The position numbers and the translations under genes are program-made. From assembly GCF_030814435.1 (NCBI RefSeq), contig NZ_JAUSUW010000001.1:372001-436000 (forward strand): DNA of 64,000 nt, given 5' to 3'. This document shows, piece after piece, positions 8,999 to 17,728 of the stretch. The notes beneath the pieces were generated by a model. That model worked only from the letters and a program-made list of their open reading frames with translations. It made no database searches and was not told the origin of the DNA. The first letter of the stretch is position 1. Every line of letters begins with the position of its first letter. The stretch is from Peteryoungia aggregata LMG 23059. Its GTDB lineage: Bacteria; Pseudomonadota; Alphaproteobacteria; Rhizobiales; Rhizobiaceae.

Positions 8999-9490
8999 AT
9001 GCGCGACCCATTCCACAATCCGTTTCCGGCAACGGACGCAGCCCGCCACGCCATCTGGGAGATGCTCGTCCCCCGCGACATCGATGCCTTCCTCGCCGCC
9101 GACTGGAGCATGGTCGCCGGTGACTTCGTCGAAGACGGCTTTATCGGCATCAGCGGCAATCGCGAGGACAATCCGGACAAATGGACGCTGGCCTTCCCCA
9201 ATCTGCCCGCCTATCGCGACGAGTGGCTGAAGCAGGCCAAGGACTTCGCCGCCCAGACCTATGGCGAGAATCCGCGCATCGCGATCTTCACGACGACGAC
9301 GCTGGAAGAGATCGAGATCTCAGGCGAGACGGCGCTCGTACGCAAGAAGTTCGACGGCGGCATCAAGAAGGCGGATGGCAGCCTCGACGTCATGCGCTGG
9401 CAGACGCTCTATTATTGCCGCCTGCATGAAGGCCGCTGGAAAATCTCCGGCTTTACCGGTTATCTGCCCAACCCCATGGGCCAGCGCTGA
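8999..9490 (+). CDS. Small protein of unknown function, NTF2/SnoaL-like pattern
   Basis: 163 residues, cytoplasmic, no motif I can tie to a named enzyme. The pattern of an N-terminal helical part (ARHAIWEMLVPRDIDAFLAADWSMVAGDFVEDGFIG, read as separate helices) followed by strands ending in RWQTLYYCRLHEGRWKISGF resembles the NTF2/SnoaL alpha-beta cone, where a helix pair is followed by a curved sheet. GGGGAAG precedes the ATG by 3 nt. It is first in the divergent unit, 36 nt before the second M81 gene. The tight link to M81 and a PLP enzyme suggests it shares that pathway, perhaps as an isomerase or ligand-binding partner. This is inference only. Confidence 0.7.
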   Translation: MRDPFHNPFPATDAARHAIWEMLVPRDIDAFLAADWSMVAGDFVEDGFIGISGNREDNPDKWTLAFPNLPAYRDEWLKQAKDFAAQTYGENPRIAIFTTTTLEEIEISGETALVRKKFDGGIKKADGSLDVMRWQTLYYCRLHEGRWKISGFTGYLPNPMGQR

Positions 9491-9526
9491 ACCGCCCTCA
9501 ACCCTTTGAAACCTGGAGGTCGGCCC

Positions 9527-11008
9527 TTGCGCATCTTCACCGCCGCGCTCGCAACGGAAACCAACACCTTCTCCCCGATCTGCATCGACCGGCGCGCCTT
9601 CGAGGATTCGCTCTATGCACCTCCGGGACAACACCCCGCGACGCCGACGCTCTGCACCGCGCCGATCACGGTCGGTCGCAAGGTCTGCACTGACAAGGGC
9701 TGGACGCTGATCGAGGGCACCGCGACCTGGGCGGACCCGGCGGGTCTCGTAAACCGACAGACATTCGAGAGCCTGCGCGACGAGATCCTGGATCAGCTGG
9801 GCGCAGCCATGCCCGTCGATGCCGTGGTGCTCGGCCTGCATGGCGCCATGGTCGCCGACGGCTATCTCGACCCGGAAGGCGATCTGCTCACCCGCATCCG
9901 CGAAATCATCGGCCCTGATATCCTTCTTTGCGCTGAGCTCGATCCGCACAGCCACCTGACGGCAAAACGCGTCGCAGCCGCCGATTTCTTCGTCGTATTC
10001 AAGGAATTCCCGCACACCGATTTCGTCGATCGCGCTGAAGATCTCTGGCGGATCGCAGTCGACACGCTGGAAGGTCGGGTCAAGCCGGCCATGTCGGTCT
10101 TCGACTGCCGGATGATCGACATCTTCCCGACCTCGCGCGAGCCGATGCGCAGCTTTGTTGACAGGCTTATGGCCATTGAACAGGTCGATCCGGAAGTTCT
10201 GTCGCTCTCGGTCATCCATGGCTTCATGGCCGGCGACGTGCCGGAGATGGGCACCAAGACGATCGCTGTGACCAACGGCAATGCCGACAAGGGCGCGATG
10301 CTCGCCCGCGACCTCGGCCTTGAGCTTTTCGCCAAGCGCGGCACCTTCATGATGCCGCAGATCGACGAGAAGTCCGCCCTCGACCAGGCGCTCGCCTACC
10401 CGCAAGGCCCCGTCGTCATTGCCGACATGTGGGACAATCCGGGCGGCGGAACGGCGGGCGACGCGACCGTCATCCTGGCAGAAATGCTCGCGCGGGGCGT
10501 AACGGATGCCGCGGTCGGCATGATCTGGGATCCGATTGCCGTGCAGATCTGCATGGCCGCTGGCGAAGGTGCCGAGATACCGCTGCGTTTCGGCGCCAAA
10601 TCGGCCCCCGGCACCGGTCATCCGGTCGACGGTCTGGTGACGGTGGTCAAGGTCGTGCCCAATGCCGAGATGCGTTTCGGCGATAGCATAGCGCCCTTCG
10701 GCGATGCCGCCCATATCCGGCTTGAGGGCATCGACATCATCCTCAGTTCGGTCCGGGTCCAGAGCTACGACCCCTCGCTCTTCACCGCGCTCGGTATCGA
10801 CCCGACAGCCAAGCATCTGCTCGTCATCAAGTCGACCAACCACTTCTATGCGGCCTTCTCGCAGATCGCCGCGGAAATTCTCTACTGCGCCGCCGGAACG
10901 CCCTATCCGAACAATCCGGCCAAAACAGCCTATCGCCATGTGCGCCGCGATATCTGGCCGATCATGGCCAATCCGCATGACACACCCGAAGGCAGCGAGG
11001 CCGCATGA
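9527..11008 (+). CDS. M81 family metallopeptidase (MlrC-like), copy 2
   Basis: 493 residues from the TTG at 9527, chosen because GGAGGT lies 6 nt upstream and the protein then begins MRIFTAALATETNTFSP, matching the family's first strand. The longer open frame from a TTG at 9506 would put this ribosome site inside the gene. Motifs: ALATETNTF, GLHGAM, the metal motif DPHSH, FPHTDFVD, DNPGGG and the C-terminal STNHFYAAF. It is distinct from copy 1, with different loops around each motif. It overlaps the next gene by 4 nt (ATGA), so the two are translationally coupled. The substrate is unknown. Confidence 0.88.
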   Translation: MRIFTAALATETNTFSPICIDRRAFEDSLYAPPGQHPATPTLCTAPITVGRKVCTDKGWTLIEGTATWADPAGLVNRQTFESLRDEILDQLGAAMPVDAVVLGLHGAMVADGYLDPEGDLLTRIREIIGPDILLCAELDPHSHLTAKRVAAADFFVVFKEFPHTDFVDRAEDLWRIAVDTLEGRVKPAMSVFDCRMIDIFPTSREPMRSFVDRLMAIEQVDPEVLSLSVIHGFMAGDVPEMGTKTIAVTNGNADKGAMLARDLGLELFAKRGTFMMPQIDEKSALDQALAYPQGPVVIADMWDNPGGGTAGDATVILAEMLARGVTDAAVGMIWDPIAVQICMAAGEGAEIPLRFGAKSAPGTGHPVDGLVTVVKVVPNAEMRFGDSIAPFGDAAHIRLEGIDIILSSVRVQSYDPSLFTALGIDPTAKHLLVIKSTNHFYAAFSQIAAEILYCAAGTPYPNNPAKTAYRHVRRDIWPIMANPHDTPEGSEAA

Positions 11009-12096
11009 TGGAACTCCCCCGCCCCAAGCCCGGCCAGCCGATTGCCGAACTCTCCACGCCGCTGCCCCTCATCGACGAAGACAAGCTCGCCGCCAACATC
11101 GCCCGTGTGCAGACCTATATGGATAGCCACGGCCTCGCCTTCCGCCCACACATCAAGACCCACAAGATCCCGGCCATCGCCAGCCAACAGGTCAAGGCCG
11201 GCGCGCAGGGCATCAATTGCCAGAAGATCACCGAGGCCGGAATCTTCGCCGATGCCGGCTTCGAGGACCTGTTGATCACCTTCAACATTCTGGGTTCGGA
11301 GAAGCTTGAGCGGCTCGCGGCGCTGAACGCCCGCATCTCCGGCCTGAAGGTCGTTGCCGACAGCGAAATGACGGTGCGCGGTCTCTCCTGCGCTTTCTCA
11401 CAGACGCGCCCGCTCACGGTTCTCGTTGAATGCGACACGGGTGGCGGACGCTGCGGCGTCCAGAGCCCGGAGGCGGCGATTGCACTGGCCGAGACGATCA
11501 CTGCTGCCCCCGGCCTTACCTTCGGCGGCATCCTGACCTATCCCAAGGCCGATACCGAAGAGGCGGTGGAAGCCTTCTTCGCCGCTGCACTCGCCGGCCT
11601 CTCTGCCCGCGGTATCCCCTGCCCCATCGTCTCCACCGGCGGCACGCCCAGCCTCTTCTCCGCGCACAAGGTGACCTCGGCAACCGAGCACCGGGCCGGC
11701 ACCTATGTCTATAATGACCGCGCCATGGCAAGATCGGGCCATTGCAGCCTCGACGACTGCGCCATGCACATCCTGGCGACCGTCGTCTCCCGCCCGACCG
11801 CAGATCGCGCCATCCTCGACGCCGGCTCCAAAGCCCTGACCTCGGACCTCCTCGGCTTCTCCGACTACGGCATGATCGTCGAGTACCCGGACGCGGTCAT
11901 CACAGCTCTTTCCGAGGAGCATGGCACGGTCGATCTGTCGGAGGTTCAGGGACGACGCCCCGAGATCGGCGAGAAGGTCAGGATCGTCCCCAACCACACC
12001 TGCGTGGTCTCGAACCTCTTCGACATCATGACCTTCCACAAGGACGGCATCGTCACCCGTGTGGAAGAGGTCGCGGCGCGTGGGCTGGTCTGGTAA
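11005..12096 (+). CDS. D-threonine aldolase / D-serine dehydratase-like PLP enzyme
   Basis: 363 residues of the DSD1/alanine-racemase-N-terminal fold. The PLP lysine is in RPHIKTHK (Lys51). Later come VECDTGGGRCG, GGILTYP, STGGTPS, and a C-terminal beta domain with DAGSKALTSD and the metal-site type VPNHTCVV motif near the end. Family members cleave D-beta-hydroxy amino acids or deaminate D-serine using a metal. The ATGA overlap with M81 copy 2 suggests both act on one substrate, for example a D-amino-acid-containing compound released by the peptidase (inference). Confidence 0.88.
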   Translation: MMELPRPKPGQPIAELSTPLPLIDEDKLAANIARVQTYMDSHGLAFRPHIKTHKIPAIASQQVKAGAQGINCQKITEAGIFADAGFEDLLITFNILGSEKLERLAALNARISGLKVVADSEMTVRGLSCAFSQTRPLTVLVECDTGGGRCGVQSPEAAIALAETITAAPGLTFGGILTYPKADTEEAVEAFFAAALAGLSARGIPCPIVSTGGTPSLFSAHKVTSATEHRAGTYVYNDRAMARSGHCSLDDCAMHILATVVSRPTADRAILDAGSKALTSDLLGFSDYGMIVEYPDAVITALSEEHGTVDLSEVQGRRPEIGEKVRIVPNHTCVVSNLFDIMTFHKDGIVTRVEEVAARGLVW

Positions 12097-12214
12097 TCAG
12101 TCCTAGGCGACAGGCCGCCTATCGAGGGTAGGCCCACGATGCGCACTCTAAAGGTACTTCCGCCAGGGAGTTTGAGCCGTGACGGCTACGCTTTGAAACG
12201 GCTCTGAAGTCGGC

Positions 12215-12248
12215 TAGAATGGTAGAATTCTGGCTACCTTGGTAGAAT
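12215..12248. promoter_or_regulatory. Candidate VapBC operator
   Basis: Three TAGAAT copies (12215-12220, 12223-12228, 12243-12248) surround an inverted repeat GGTAG (12221-12225) / CTACC (12234-12238) that contains the palindrome AGAATTCT. It lies just upstream of vapB. Autoregulation through such repeats is usual for VapBC; binding here is inferred. Confidence 0.5.
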
Positions 12249-12261
12249 GGAGCAATGCGTC

Positions 12262-12510
12262 ATGAGCCTCAACATCAAGGACCCCGAAGCGCATCGCCTC
12301 GCTCAGGCGATCGCCCTTGCCACGGGGCAGAGCATGAGCCGTGTTGTCACCGAGGCTCTGCGCGAGCGCTATGCGCAGATTGAAAAGCAGAAAGGCAAGG
12401 CTTCGGTCGATGAACTTCTGACGATCGCGAGCCGGGCCGCAGCGCATCTGACGCAGCCTTACGCCGATCACGCGGAGCTTCTCTACGACGAGGATGGCCT
12501 GCCGAAATGA
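12262..12510 (+). CDS. vapB: VapB-type antitoxin
   Basis: 82 residues from ATG 12262, where GGAG lies 9 nt upstream and the sequence begins MSLNIKDPEAHRLAQAIA, the usual start of the Rv0623/PSK-type VapB family. An in-frame ATG five codons earlier (12247) is less likely. The N-terminal half is a ribbon-helix-helix-like DNA-binding part (GQSMSRVVTEALRERY). The C-terminus, rich in acidic residues (ELLYDEDGLPK), would thread into the toxin active site. It overlaps vapC by 4 nt. Confidence 0.88.
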   Translation: MSLNIKDPEAHRLAQAIALATGQSMSRVVTEALRERYAQIEKQKGKASVDELLTIASRAAAHLTQPYADHAELLYDEDGLPK

Positions 12511-12896
12511 TCGTCGACACATCAGCCATGGTGGCGATCTTCTATGGCGAACCGGAAGCTGCCGATTTCACGCGACTGATCCACGGCGCGGCGATAACGC
12601 GGATCAGCGTGGCGAACTATGTCGAGTTATCCATGGTGATTGAAAAGCAGCTCGGGCCCGAGGGGATGCGGCAGGTCGAAGCCTTCTTCCGCCGCGCAGC
12701 GATCACCATTGAGCCCGTTACAGTCGAACAGGGCGATCTCGCCCGACAAGCTTTCCTTGATTTCGGCAAAGGCAGGCACAAGGCCGGCTTGAACTTTGGC
12801 GACTGCTTTGCCTACGCTCTCTCCAAGGATCTTGATGAACCGCTGTTGTTCAAGGGTAAAGACTTCGCGGAGACGGACATTCGCCCGGCGGCTTAG
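12507..12896 (+). CDS. vapC: VapC-type PIN-domain toxin ribonuclease
   Basis: 129 residues with the PIN layout: MIVDTSAMVAIF (Asp4), the central acidic ANYVELS, and the C-terminal GLNFGDCFAYALSKDL followed by LLFKGKDFAETD. These give the usual cluster of Asp/Glu metal ligands for an RNA endonuclease. All key acidic residues are present, so the toxin looks functional. ATGA coupling with vapB and a repeat-rich operator upstream make a complete type II toxin-antitoxin module. It sits between metabolic genes and is likely a mobile insertion. Confidence 0.92.
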   Translation: MIVDTSAMVAIFYGEPEAADFTRLIHGAAITRISVANYVELSMVIEKQLGPEGMRQVEAFFRRAAITIEPVTVEQGDLARQAFLDFGKGRHKAGLNFGDCFAYALSKDLDEPLLFKGKDFAETDIRPAA

Positions 12897-12940
12897 TGCT
12901 GCCATTGCCAAATCCTTTGCCTCAAGGCGGAAGGGCCATC

Positions 12941-13375
12941 ATGACGGAGCACAAACAGTTGCAGGGTCTGCACCGGCTGCGCGGCGGCTGCATGTGCGGG
13001 GCCGTGACCTATGAGGTCGCCGATCGCTTTCTCTACGCGATCAACTGCCACTGTTCGAAATGCCGCCGCACCACGGGCTCGGCCTTCAAGCCGATCGCTG
13101 GTGTCGCGGTAGAGGACTTTGCCATCACCGCAGGCGCAGACGCCATGTTCCGCCATGGAGACCCTGAAGACATCCATGACATGCACTGCCGCACCTGCGG
13201 TTCCCTCGTCTATTCCTGGATTGCCGAGAATGGCAGCGTGAAAGTCCATCTTCCCATGGGAACGCTCATCGACTCGCCCTCAATGAAACCCTCCATGCAT
13301 ATCTTCGTCGGCTCCAAGGCCTCGTGGTACGAGATCCTCGACGACCTGCCGCAGTTTGACGGCTTTCCGGACTGA
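12941..13375 (+). CDS. GFA family zinc protein
   Basis: 144 residues from ATG 12941, with GGAAGGG just upstream. It has the GFA/CENP-V fold cysteine pattern: GGCMCGAVTYEV, CHCSKCRRTTGS and CRTCGS. The family was named for glutathione-dependent formaldehyde activation, but most members are uncharacterised zinc proteins. The open frame extends 15 codons upstream as a Pro-rich LPNPLPQGG stretch that looks like translated intergenic repeat, so I excluded it. It is monocistronic and ends ahead of the minus-strand terminator at 13400. Confidence 0.85.
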   Translation: MTEHKQLQGLHRLRGGCMCGAVTYEVADRFLYAINCHCSKCRRTTGSAFKPIAGVAVEDFAITAGADAMFRHGDPEDIHDMHCRTCGSLVYSWIAENGSVKVHLPMGTLIDSPSMKPSMHIFVGSKASWYEILDDLPQFDGFPD

Positions 13376-13399
13376 CAGCGCGCCGCAAGCCCCCAAACG

Positions 13400-13425
13400 A
13401 AAAAAGGTCCGCCCGAAGGCGGACC
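13400..13425 (-). terminator. Rho-independent terminator of the sugar ABC operon
   Basis: On the minus strand an 8-bp GC stem (GGTCCGCC/GGCGGACC, tetraloop) runs directly into six T residues, 34 nt beyond the ABC ATPase stop. This is a textbook terminator. Confidence 0.85.
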
Positions 13426-13458
13426 AGGGGATTGGCCTTTGGCATGGCCGGGAGGAGC

Positions 13459-14595
<1,137 letters not shown>

Positions 14596-14648
14596 TAGTC
14601 TCCACTGCCGATCCGTCGTAGACCGGCCAAATAAGCCTGATGAAATCC

Positions 14649-14674
14649 GCGGGCCGGATACGGCCCGCGGAGCC
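14649..14674 (-). terminator. Intercistronic hairpin between binding-protein and ATPase genes
   Basis: A perfect 11-bp stem (TCCGCGGGCCG/CGGCCCGCGGA, loop of 4) with only a short T-rich tail. It probably acts as a partial terminator and 3' mRNA stabiliser that makes the binding protein more abundant than the ATPase (inference from similar operons). Confidence 0.65.
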
Positions 14675-14688
14675 TCGGTTGCGCGAGA

Positions 14689-15909
14689 TTACTTGTACTG
14701 CTCGAGTTCGCCAGCTGCCTTCTTCAGGGCGTCGGCGGGTTCTGCCTTGCCGGTGACGACCGACTGGACCATCTCGATCATGACGTTCTGGAAGCCCTTG
14801 TAGTCGGTGAAGAGCGGCTCCGGACCACCGTAAGCGATGCCGTCGATGAATGGCTTCCAGAAGGGCTCGTTGGCAACGAACTGGTCAACGACTGCGCCCG
14901 GACGCAGCGGGGTGAGGCCGGCACCGCCCTGCAGCTCGTATTCATGCTGGATGTCGGTCGAGGTGATGTACTTGGCGAATTCCGTCGCCTTCTCCTCGAC
15001 GCCCGAGCCCTTGAAGATGGCAAGGCTGTCGGTGATCAGCAGCGTGCCTTCACCCTTGGCTGCAGGGCCGAGCGGCAGCGGGGCAACACCCCAGTTGATC
15101 TTGGTATCCTTGAGGCGATAGGCGGCGCCCGAACCGGCCTGGATCATGCCGACCTTGCCGTCGAGGAAGATGGCGCGGATTTCGTTCTGCTCGTAGGCGG
15201 TCGCACCTTCGACGGAGTAAGGCGTGATGTCCTTGTAAGCCTGCAGGGCGGCCAGAACTTCCGGGCTGTCCATGACGATCTTGTCGCCGTCGATCACCTT
15301 GCCATTGTTGGTGTAAACCCAGTGCATGAACTGGTGCATGGTGTTGTCGAAGGTCTTGGCCGGCAGACCGTAACCGGCAGTGCTGGTCTTCTCCTTGATC
15401 TGCTTGGCAGCAGCGATCGTGTCAGCCCAGGTCTTCGGCGGGCTTTCCGGGTCCAGACCGGCGGCCTTGAACAGGTCCTTGTTCCAGTAGAGCGCCTTGG
15501 TCGAAAACGCGATCGGAACGCCCCACTGCGTGCCCTCGAAGGTCACGGTGTCGACGATGTTCGGATAGTAGGACGCCTTTTCCTCGTCCGTCATCGGGAC
15601 TTCGACGATGAGGTCGTTCTGGGCGAATTCCTTCAGCGTGCGCGAGCCGACATAGGCCATGGCAACGGGCGTGCCGGCAACAGCGAGCGTGGTGGCCTTG
15701 TCCTGGCACTGTTCCCAGCCGACGACTTCGGGCTTCACCTTCCAGCCGGCGTTCTTGCCTTCCCATTCGGCGATGTACTTTTCGTGGATCGGGTCGATCT
15801 TGTCGCCGCAATAGATCCAGCTGATCTCCTGGTCAGCCGCCAGCGTGGTGAGCGCCGAGCTTGCGAGCAGGGCGAATGAGCCCGCGAGCATGGTCAATTT
15901 TCTTGTCAT
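14689..15909 (-). CDS. Sugar ABC transporter substrate-binding protein
   Basis: 406 residues from the ATG at 15909, where a Sec signal peptide begins (MTRKLTMLAGSFALLASSALTTLA, read in two parts, with cleavage likely before ADQEIS). The same frame is open far upstream into the permease genes; that part is antisense-free read-through and not coding. The mature part has the CUT1 family-1 binding fold, with GVPIAFSTKALYWNKDLF and KYITSTDIQHEYELQGG. GGGGAA precedes the start. It follows the two permeases and is the periplasmic receptor. The ligand is unknown, but the linked oxidoreductase suggests a sugar or polyol. Confidence 0.92.
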   Translation of the reverse strand: MTRKLTMLAGSFALLASSALTTLAADQEISWIYCGDKIDPIHEKYIAEWEGKNAGWKVKPEVVGWEQCQDKATTLAVAGTPVAMAYVGSRTLKEFAQNDLIVEVPMTDEEKASYYPNIVDTVTFEGTQWGVPIAFSTKALYWNKDLFKAAGLDPESPPKTWADTIAAAKQIKEKTSTAGYGLPAKTFDNTMHQFMHWVYTNNGKVIDGDKIVMDSPEVLAALQAYKDITPYSVEGATAYEQNEIRAIFLDGKVGMIQAGSGAAYRLKDTKINWGVAPLPLGPAAKGEGTLLITDSLAIFKGSGVEEKATEFAKYITSTDIQHEYELQGGAGLTPLRPGAVVDQFVANEPFWKPFIDGIAYGGPEPLFTDYKGFQNVMIEMVQSVVTGKAEPADALKKAAGELEQYK

Positions 15910-15974
15910 CGGTAGTTCCCCTTTGTTGACAGGTTGAAAGCGTCCGGTTGGCCCGAATTTTTGGTTGGCAGCCC

Positions 15975-16835
15975 TTACTTCACCGCACCGGCGGTCAGTC
16001 CGCTGACGAGGTAACGCTGCAGGAAGAAGATCACGATCATCGCCGGCGTGATCCCGACGAAGCTTGCCGCCATCAGCTCGTTCCAGATGACCTCCTGGCG
16101 GCCGAAATAGGCAAACAGCCCGATCGGAAGCGGCATGTATTCGGTCTTGGAATTGAAGGTGAGGGCAAAGATGAACTGCTGGGCATAGGCGCCGATGAAG
16201 GTCGTGATGGCGACGACGGCGATGCCAGGCGTGGCAAGAGGCAGGATGACCCGGCGGAAGGTGTAGAAGTAACCGGCGCCATCGACATAGGCCGCCTCTT
16301 CCAGTTCGCGCGGGATGCGCATCATGTAGGTGCGCAAGAGCCAGATGGCCGACGGGATGAGGAAGGCGACACCCGGCACGATCATCGCAAAGTAAGTGTT
16401 CAGCACGCCGAGCGACCGCATCAGCCGGAAGAGCGGGATGAGCAACACGGCACCCGAGAACATGTTGACCGCCAGGAAGGCGGCCAGCAACTGGCCACGC
16501 CCTCGGAACTCGAAACGGGCAAAGGCATAGGATGCCGGCACCACCAGGATCAGCACGACGACGGTCGCAATGGTCGAGATCAAGAAGGAGTTGAAGATGT
16601 AGCGCGCAAAGCCCGGAACGCTGTCCCACATGGTGATGTAGGCGTCGAATGAGCCGTTTTCCGGCCAGAAGCGATAGGGCGAGGAGAAGAGCTGGCTGAG
16701 CGGCTTGAGCGACACCAGGAAGCCTTCGACGAAGGGTGCCAGAACGAAGGTCAGGAAGACCGCGATCCCGCTATAGATGCCGACCAGCTCATACCACTTG
16801 TAGCGATTGATCAGGGCTGTCTTGTCGTAGCTCAT
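15975..16835 (-). CDS. Sugar ABC transporter permease (MalG type)
   Basis: 286 residues from ATG 16835 (MSYDKTALINRYKWYEL). Six hydrophobic helices are present, with the EAA loop (EEAAYVDGAGYFYTFRRVILPLATPG) that contacts the ATPase. The open frame continues upstream through the neighbouring permease, but the start given overlaps that gene by only 4 nt, the usual coupling. It pairs with the gene at 16832-17716 to form the membrane channel. Confidence 0.92.
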   Translation of the reverse strand: MSYDKTALINRYKWYELVGIYSGIAVFLTFVLAPFVEGFLVSLKPLSQLFSSPYRFWPENGSFDAYITMWDSVPGFARYIFNSFLISTIATVVVLILVVPASYAFARFEFRGRGQLLAAFLAVNMFSGAVLLIPLFRLMRSLGVLNTYFAMIVPGVAFLIPSAIWLLRTYMMRIPRELEEAAYVDGAGYFYTFRRVILPLATPGIAVVAITTFIGAYAQQFIFALTFNSKTEYMPLPIGLFAYFGRQEVIWNELMAASFVGITPAMIVIFFLQRYLVSGLTAGAVK

Positions 16836-17716
16836 CGGGCAGGCTCCTGCGAGAGACGGCTGGTCACGCGGAAATAGGCAACACAGAAGATCGAGAGGAA
16901 GATGCAGATCAGCACCGCACGGGCAGCGCCCTCGCCGTATTTCTTCGAGCCGATCGCCGTGTGATAGGTGTCGATGATCATCGTCGTGGTCTCGCCGCTC
17001 GGACCACCGCGCGTCAGGATCCAGATGATGTCGAAGGAATTGAAGGTCGCGATCAGAGACAGCATCGACATGGTGATCATGGCGGGCAGGATCAGCGGCA
17101 GGGTGATGCGGCGGAAGCGATAGAAGCGACCGGCGCCATCCGTCCAGGCGGCCTCGTAGAGATCCTGCGGGATCGCCTGCATGGCAGCGAGCATGTATAG
17201 CGTCACCATCGGCACGCCGATCCACACATCGGTGAAAACAGTCGCCCAGAACGCCGTCGAACCATAGGCCAGGAAGGCGACGGGGCCATCGACCACGCCC
17301 ATGCGCTGCAGGACGCCGGAGATCATGCCGAACTGGCCGTTATACATCCAGCCCCACATGAAGATACCGATCGCCATGGGCACGATCCATGGGGGCATGG
17401 TCAGCACGCGAAACAGCGTACGGCCAGGAACGGCGGCGTTCAGCATGGCTGCGCCGAAGGTACCGATGATCATCTTGATGGACACCGAGAAGAAGGTCCA
17501 GACAAAGGTCCGGACGATGACTTCGCCGAAGGTGTCGTTGAAGATCTTCTCGTAGTTGGCCCAGCCGACCCAGTTCGTCGTCTTCCTGAGCGACGCATCG
17601 GTGAAGGACAGGATGAAGGTATCGACCAGCGGATAGGCGACGATGACGGCGATATAGACAAGGGCCGGCGCGATCAGCAGCCAGGCAAACAGGATAGCGC
17701 TTCGGCGAGCTTGCAT
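16832..17716 (-). CDS. Sugar ABC transporter permease (MalF type)
   Basis: 294 residues, starting MQARRSAILFAWLLIAPALVY. Six membrane helices and an EAA loop (LYEAAWTDGAGRFYRFRRITLPLILP) are visible. It starts 12 nt after the Gfo/Idh/MocA stop and overlaps the MalG-type gene by 4 nt. Together they form the heterodimeric membrane domain of a CUT1 importer. Confidence 0.92.
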   Translation of the reverse strand: MQARRSAILFAWLLIAPALVYIAVIVAYPLVDTFILSFTDASLRKTTNWVGWANYEKIFNDTFGEVIVRTFVWTFFSVSIKMIIGTFGAAMLNAAVPGRTLFRVLTMPPWIVPMAIGIFMWGWMYNGQFGMISGVLQRMGVVDGPVAFLAYGSTAFWATVFTDVWIGVPMVTLYMLAAMQAIPQDLYEAAWTDGAGRFYRFRRITLPLILPAMITMSMLSLIATFNSFDIIWILTRGGPSGETTTMIIDTYHTAIGSKKYGEGAARAVLICIFLSIFCVAYFRVTSRLSQEPAR

Positions 17717-17728
17717 CCGACCGCTCCC

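Noticed and set aside
9320..10978. 552-codon open frame antisense to M81 copy 2
   Set aside because: Mirror frame of a clear gene; composition typical of shadow frames.
12896..12940. N-terminal extension of the GFA protein (Pro-rich LPNPLPQGG)
   Set aside because: Looks like translated intergenic repeat; a ribosome site and homologue-like start lie at 12941.
14689..16629. 646-codon frame that would fuse permease sequence to the sugar-binding protein
   Set aside because: Only the part from 15909 has a signal peptide and binding fold; the first part is the wrong frame of the permease gene.
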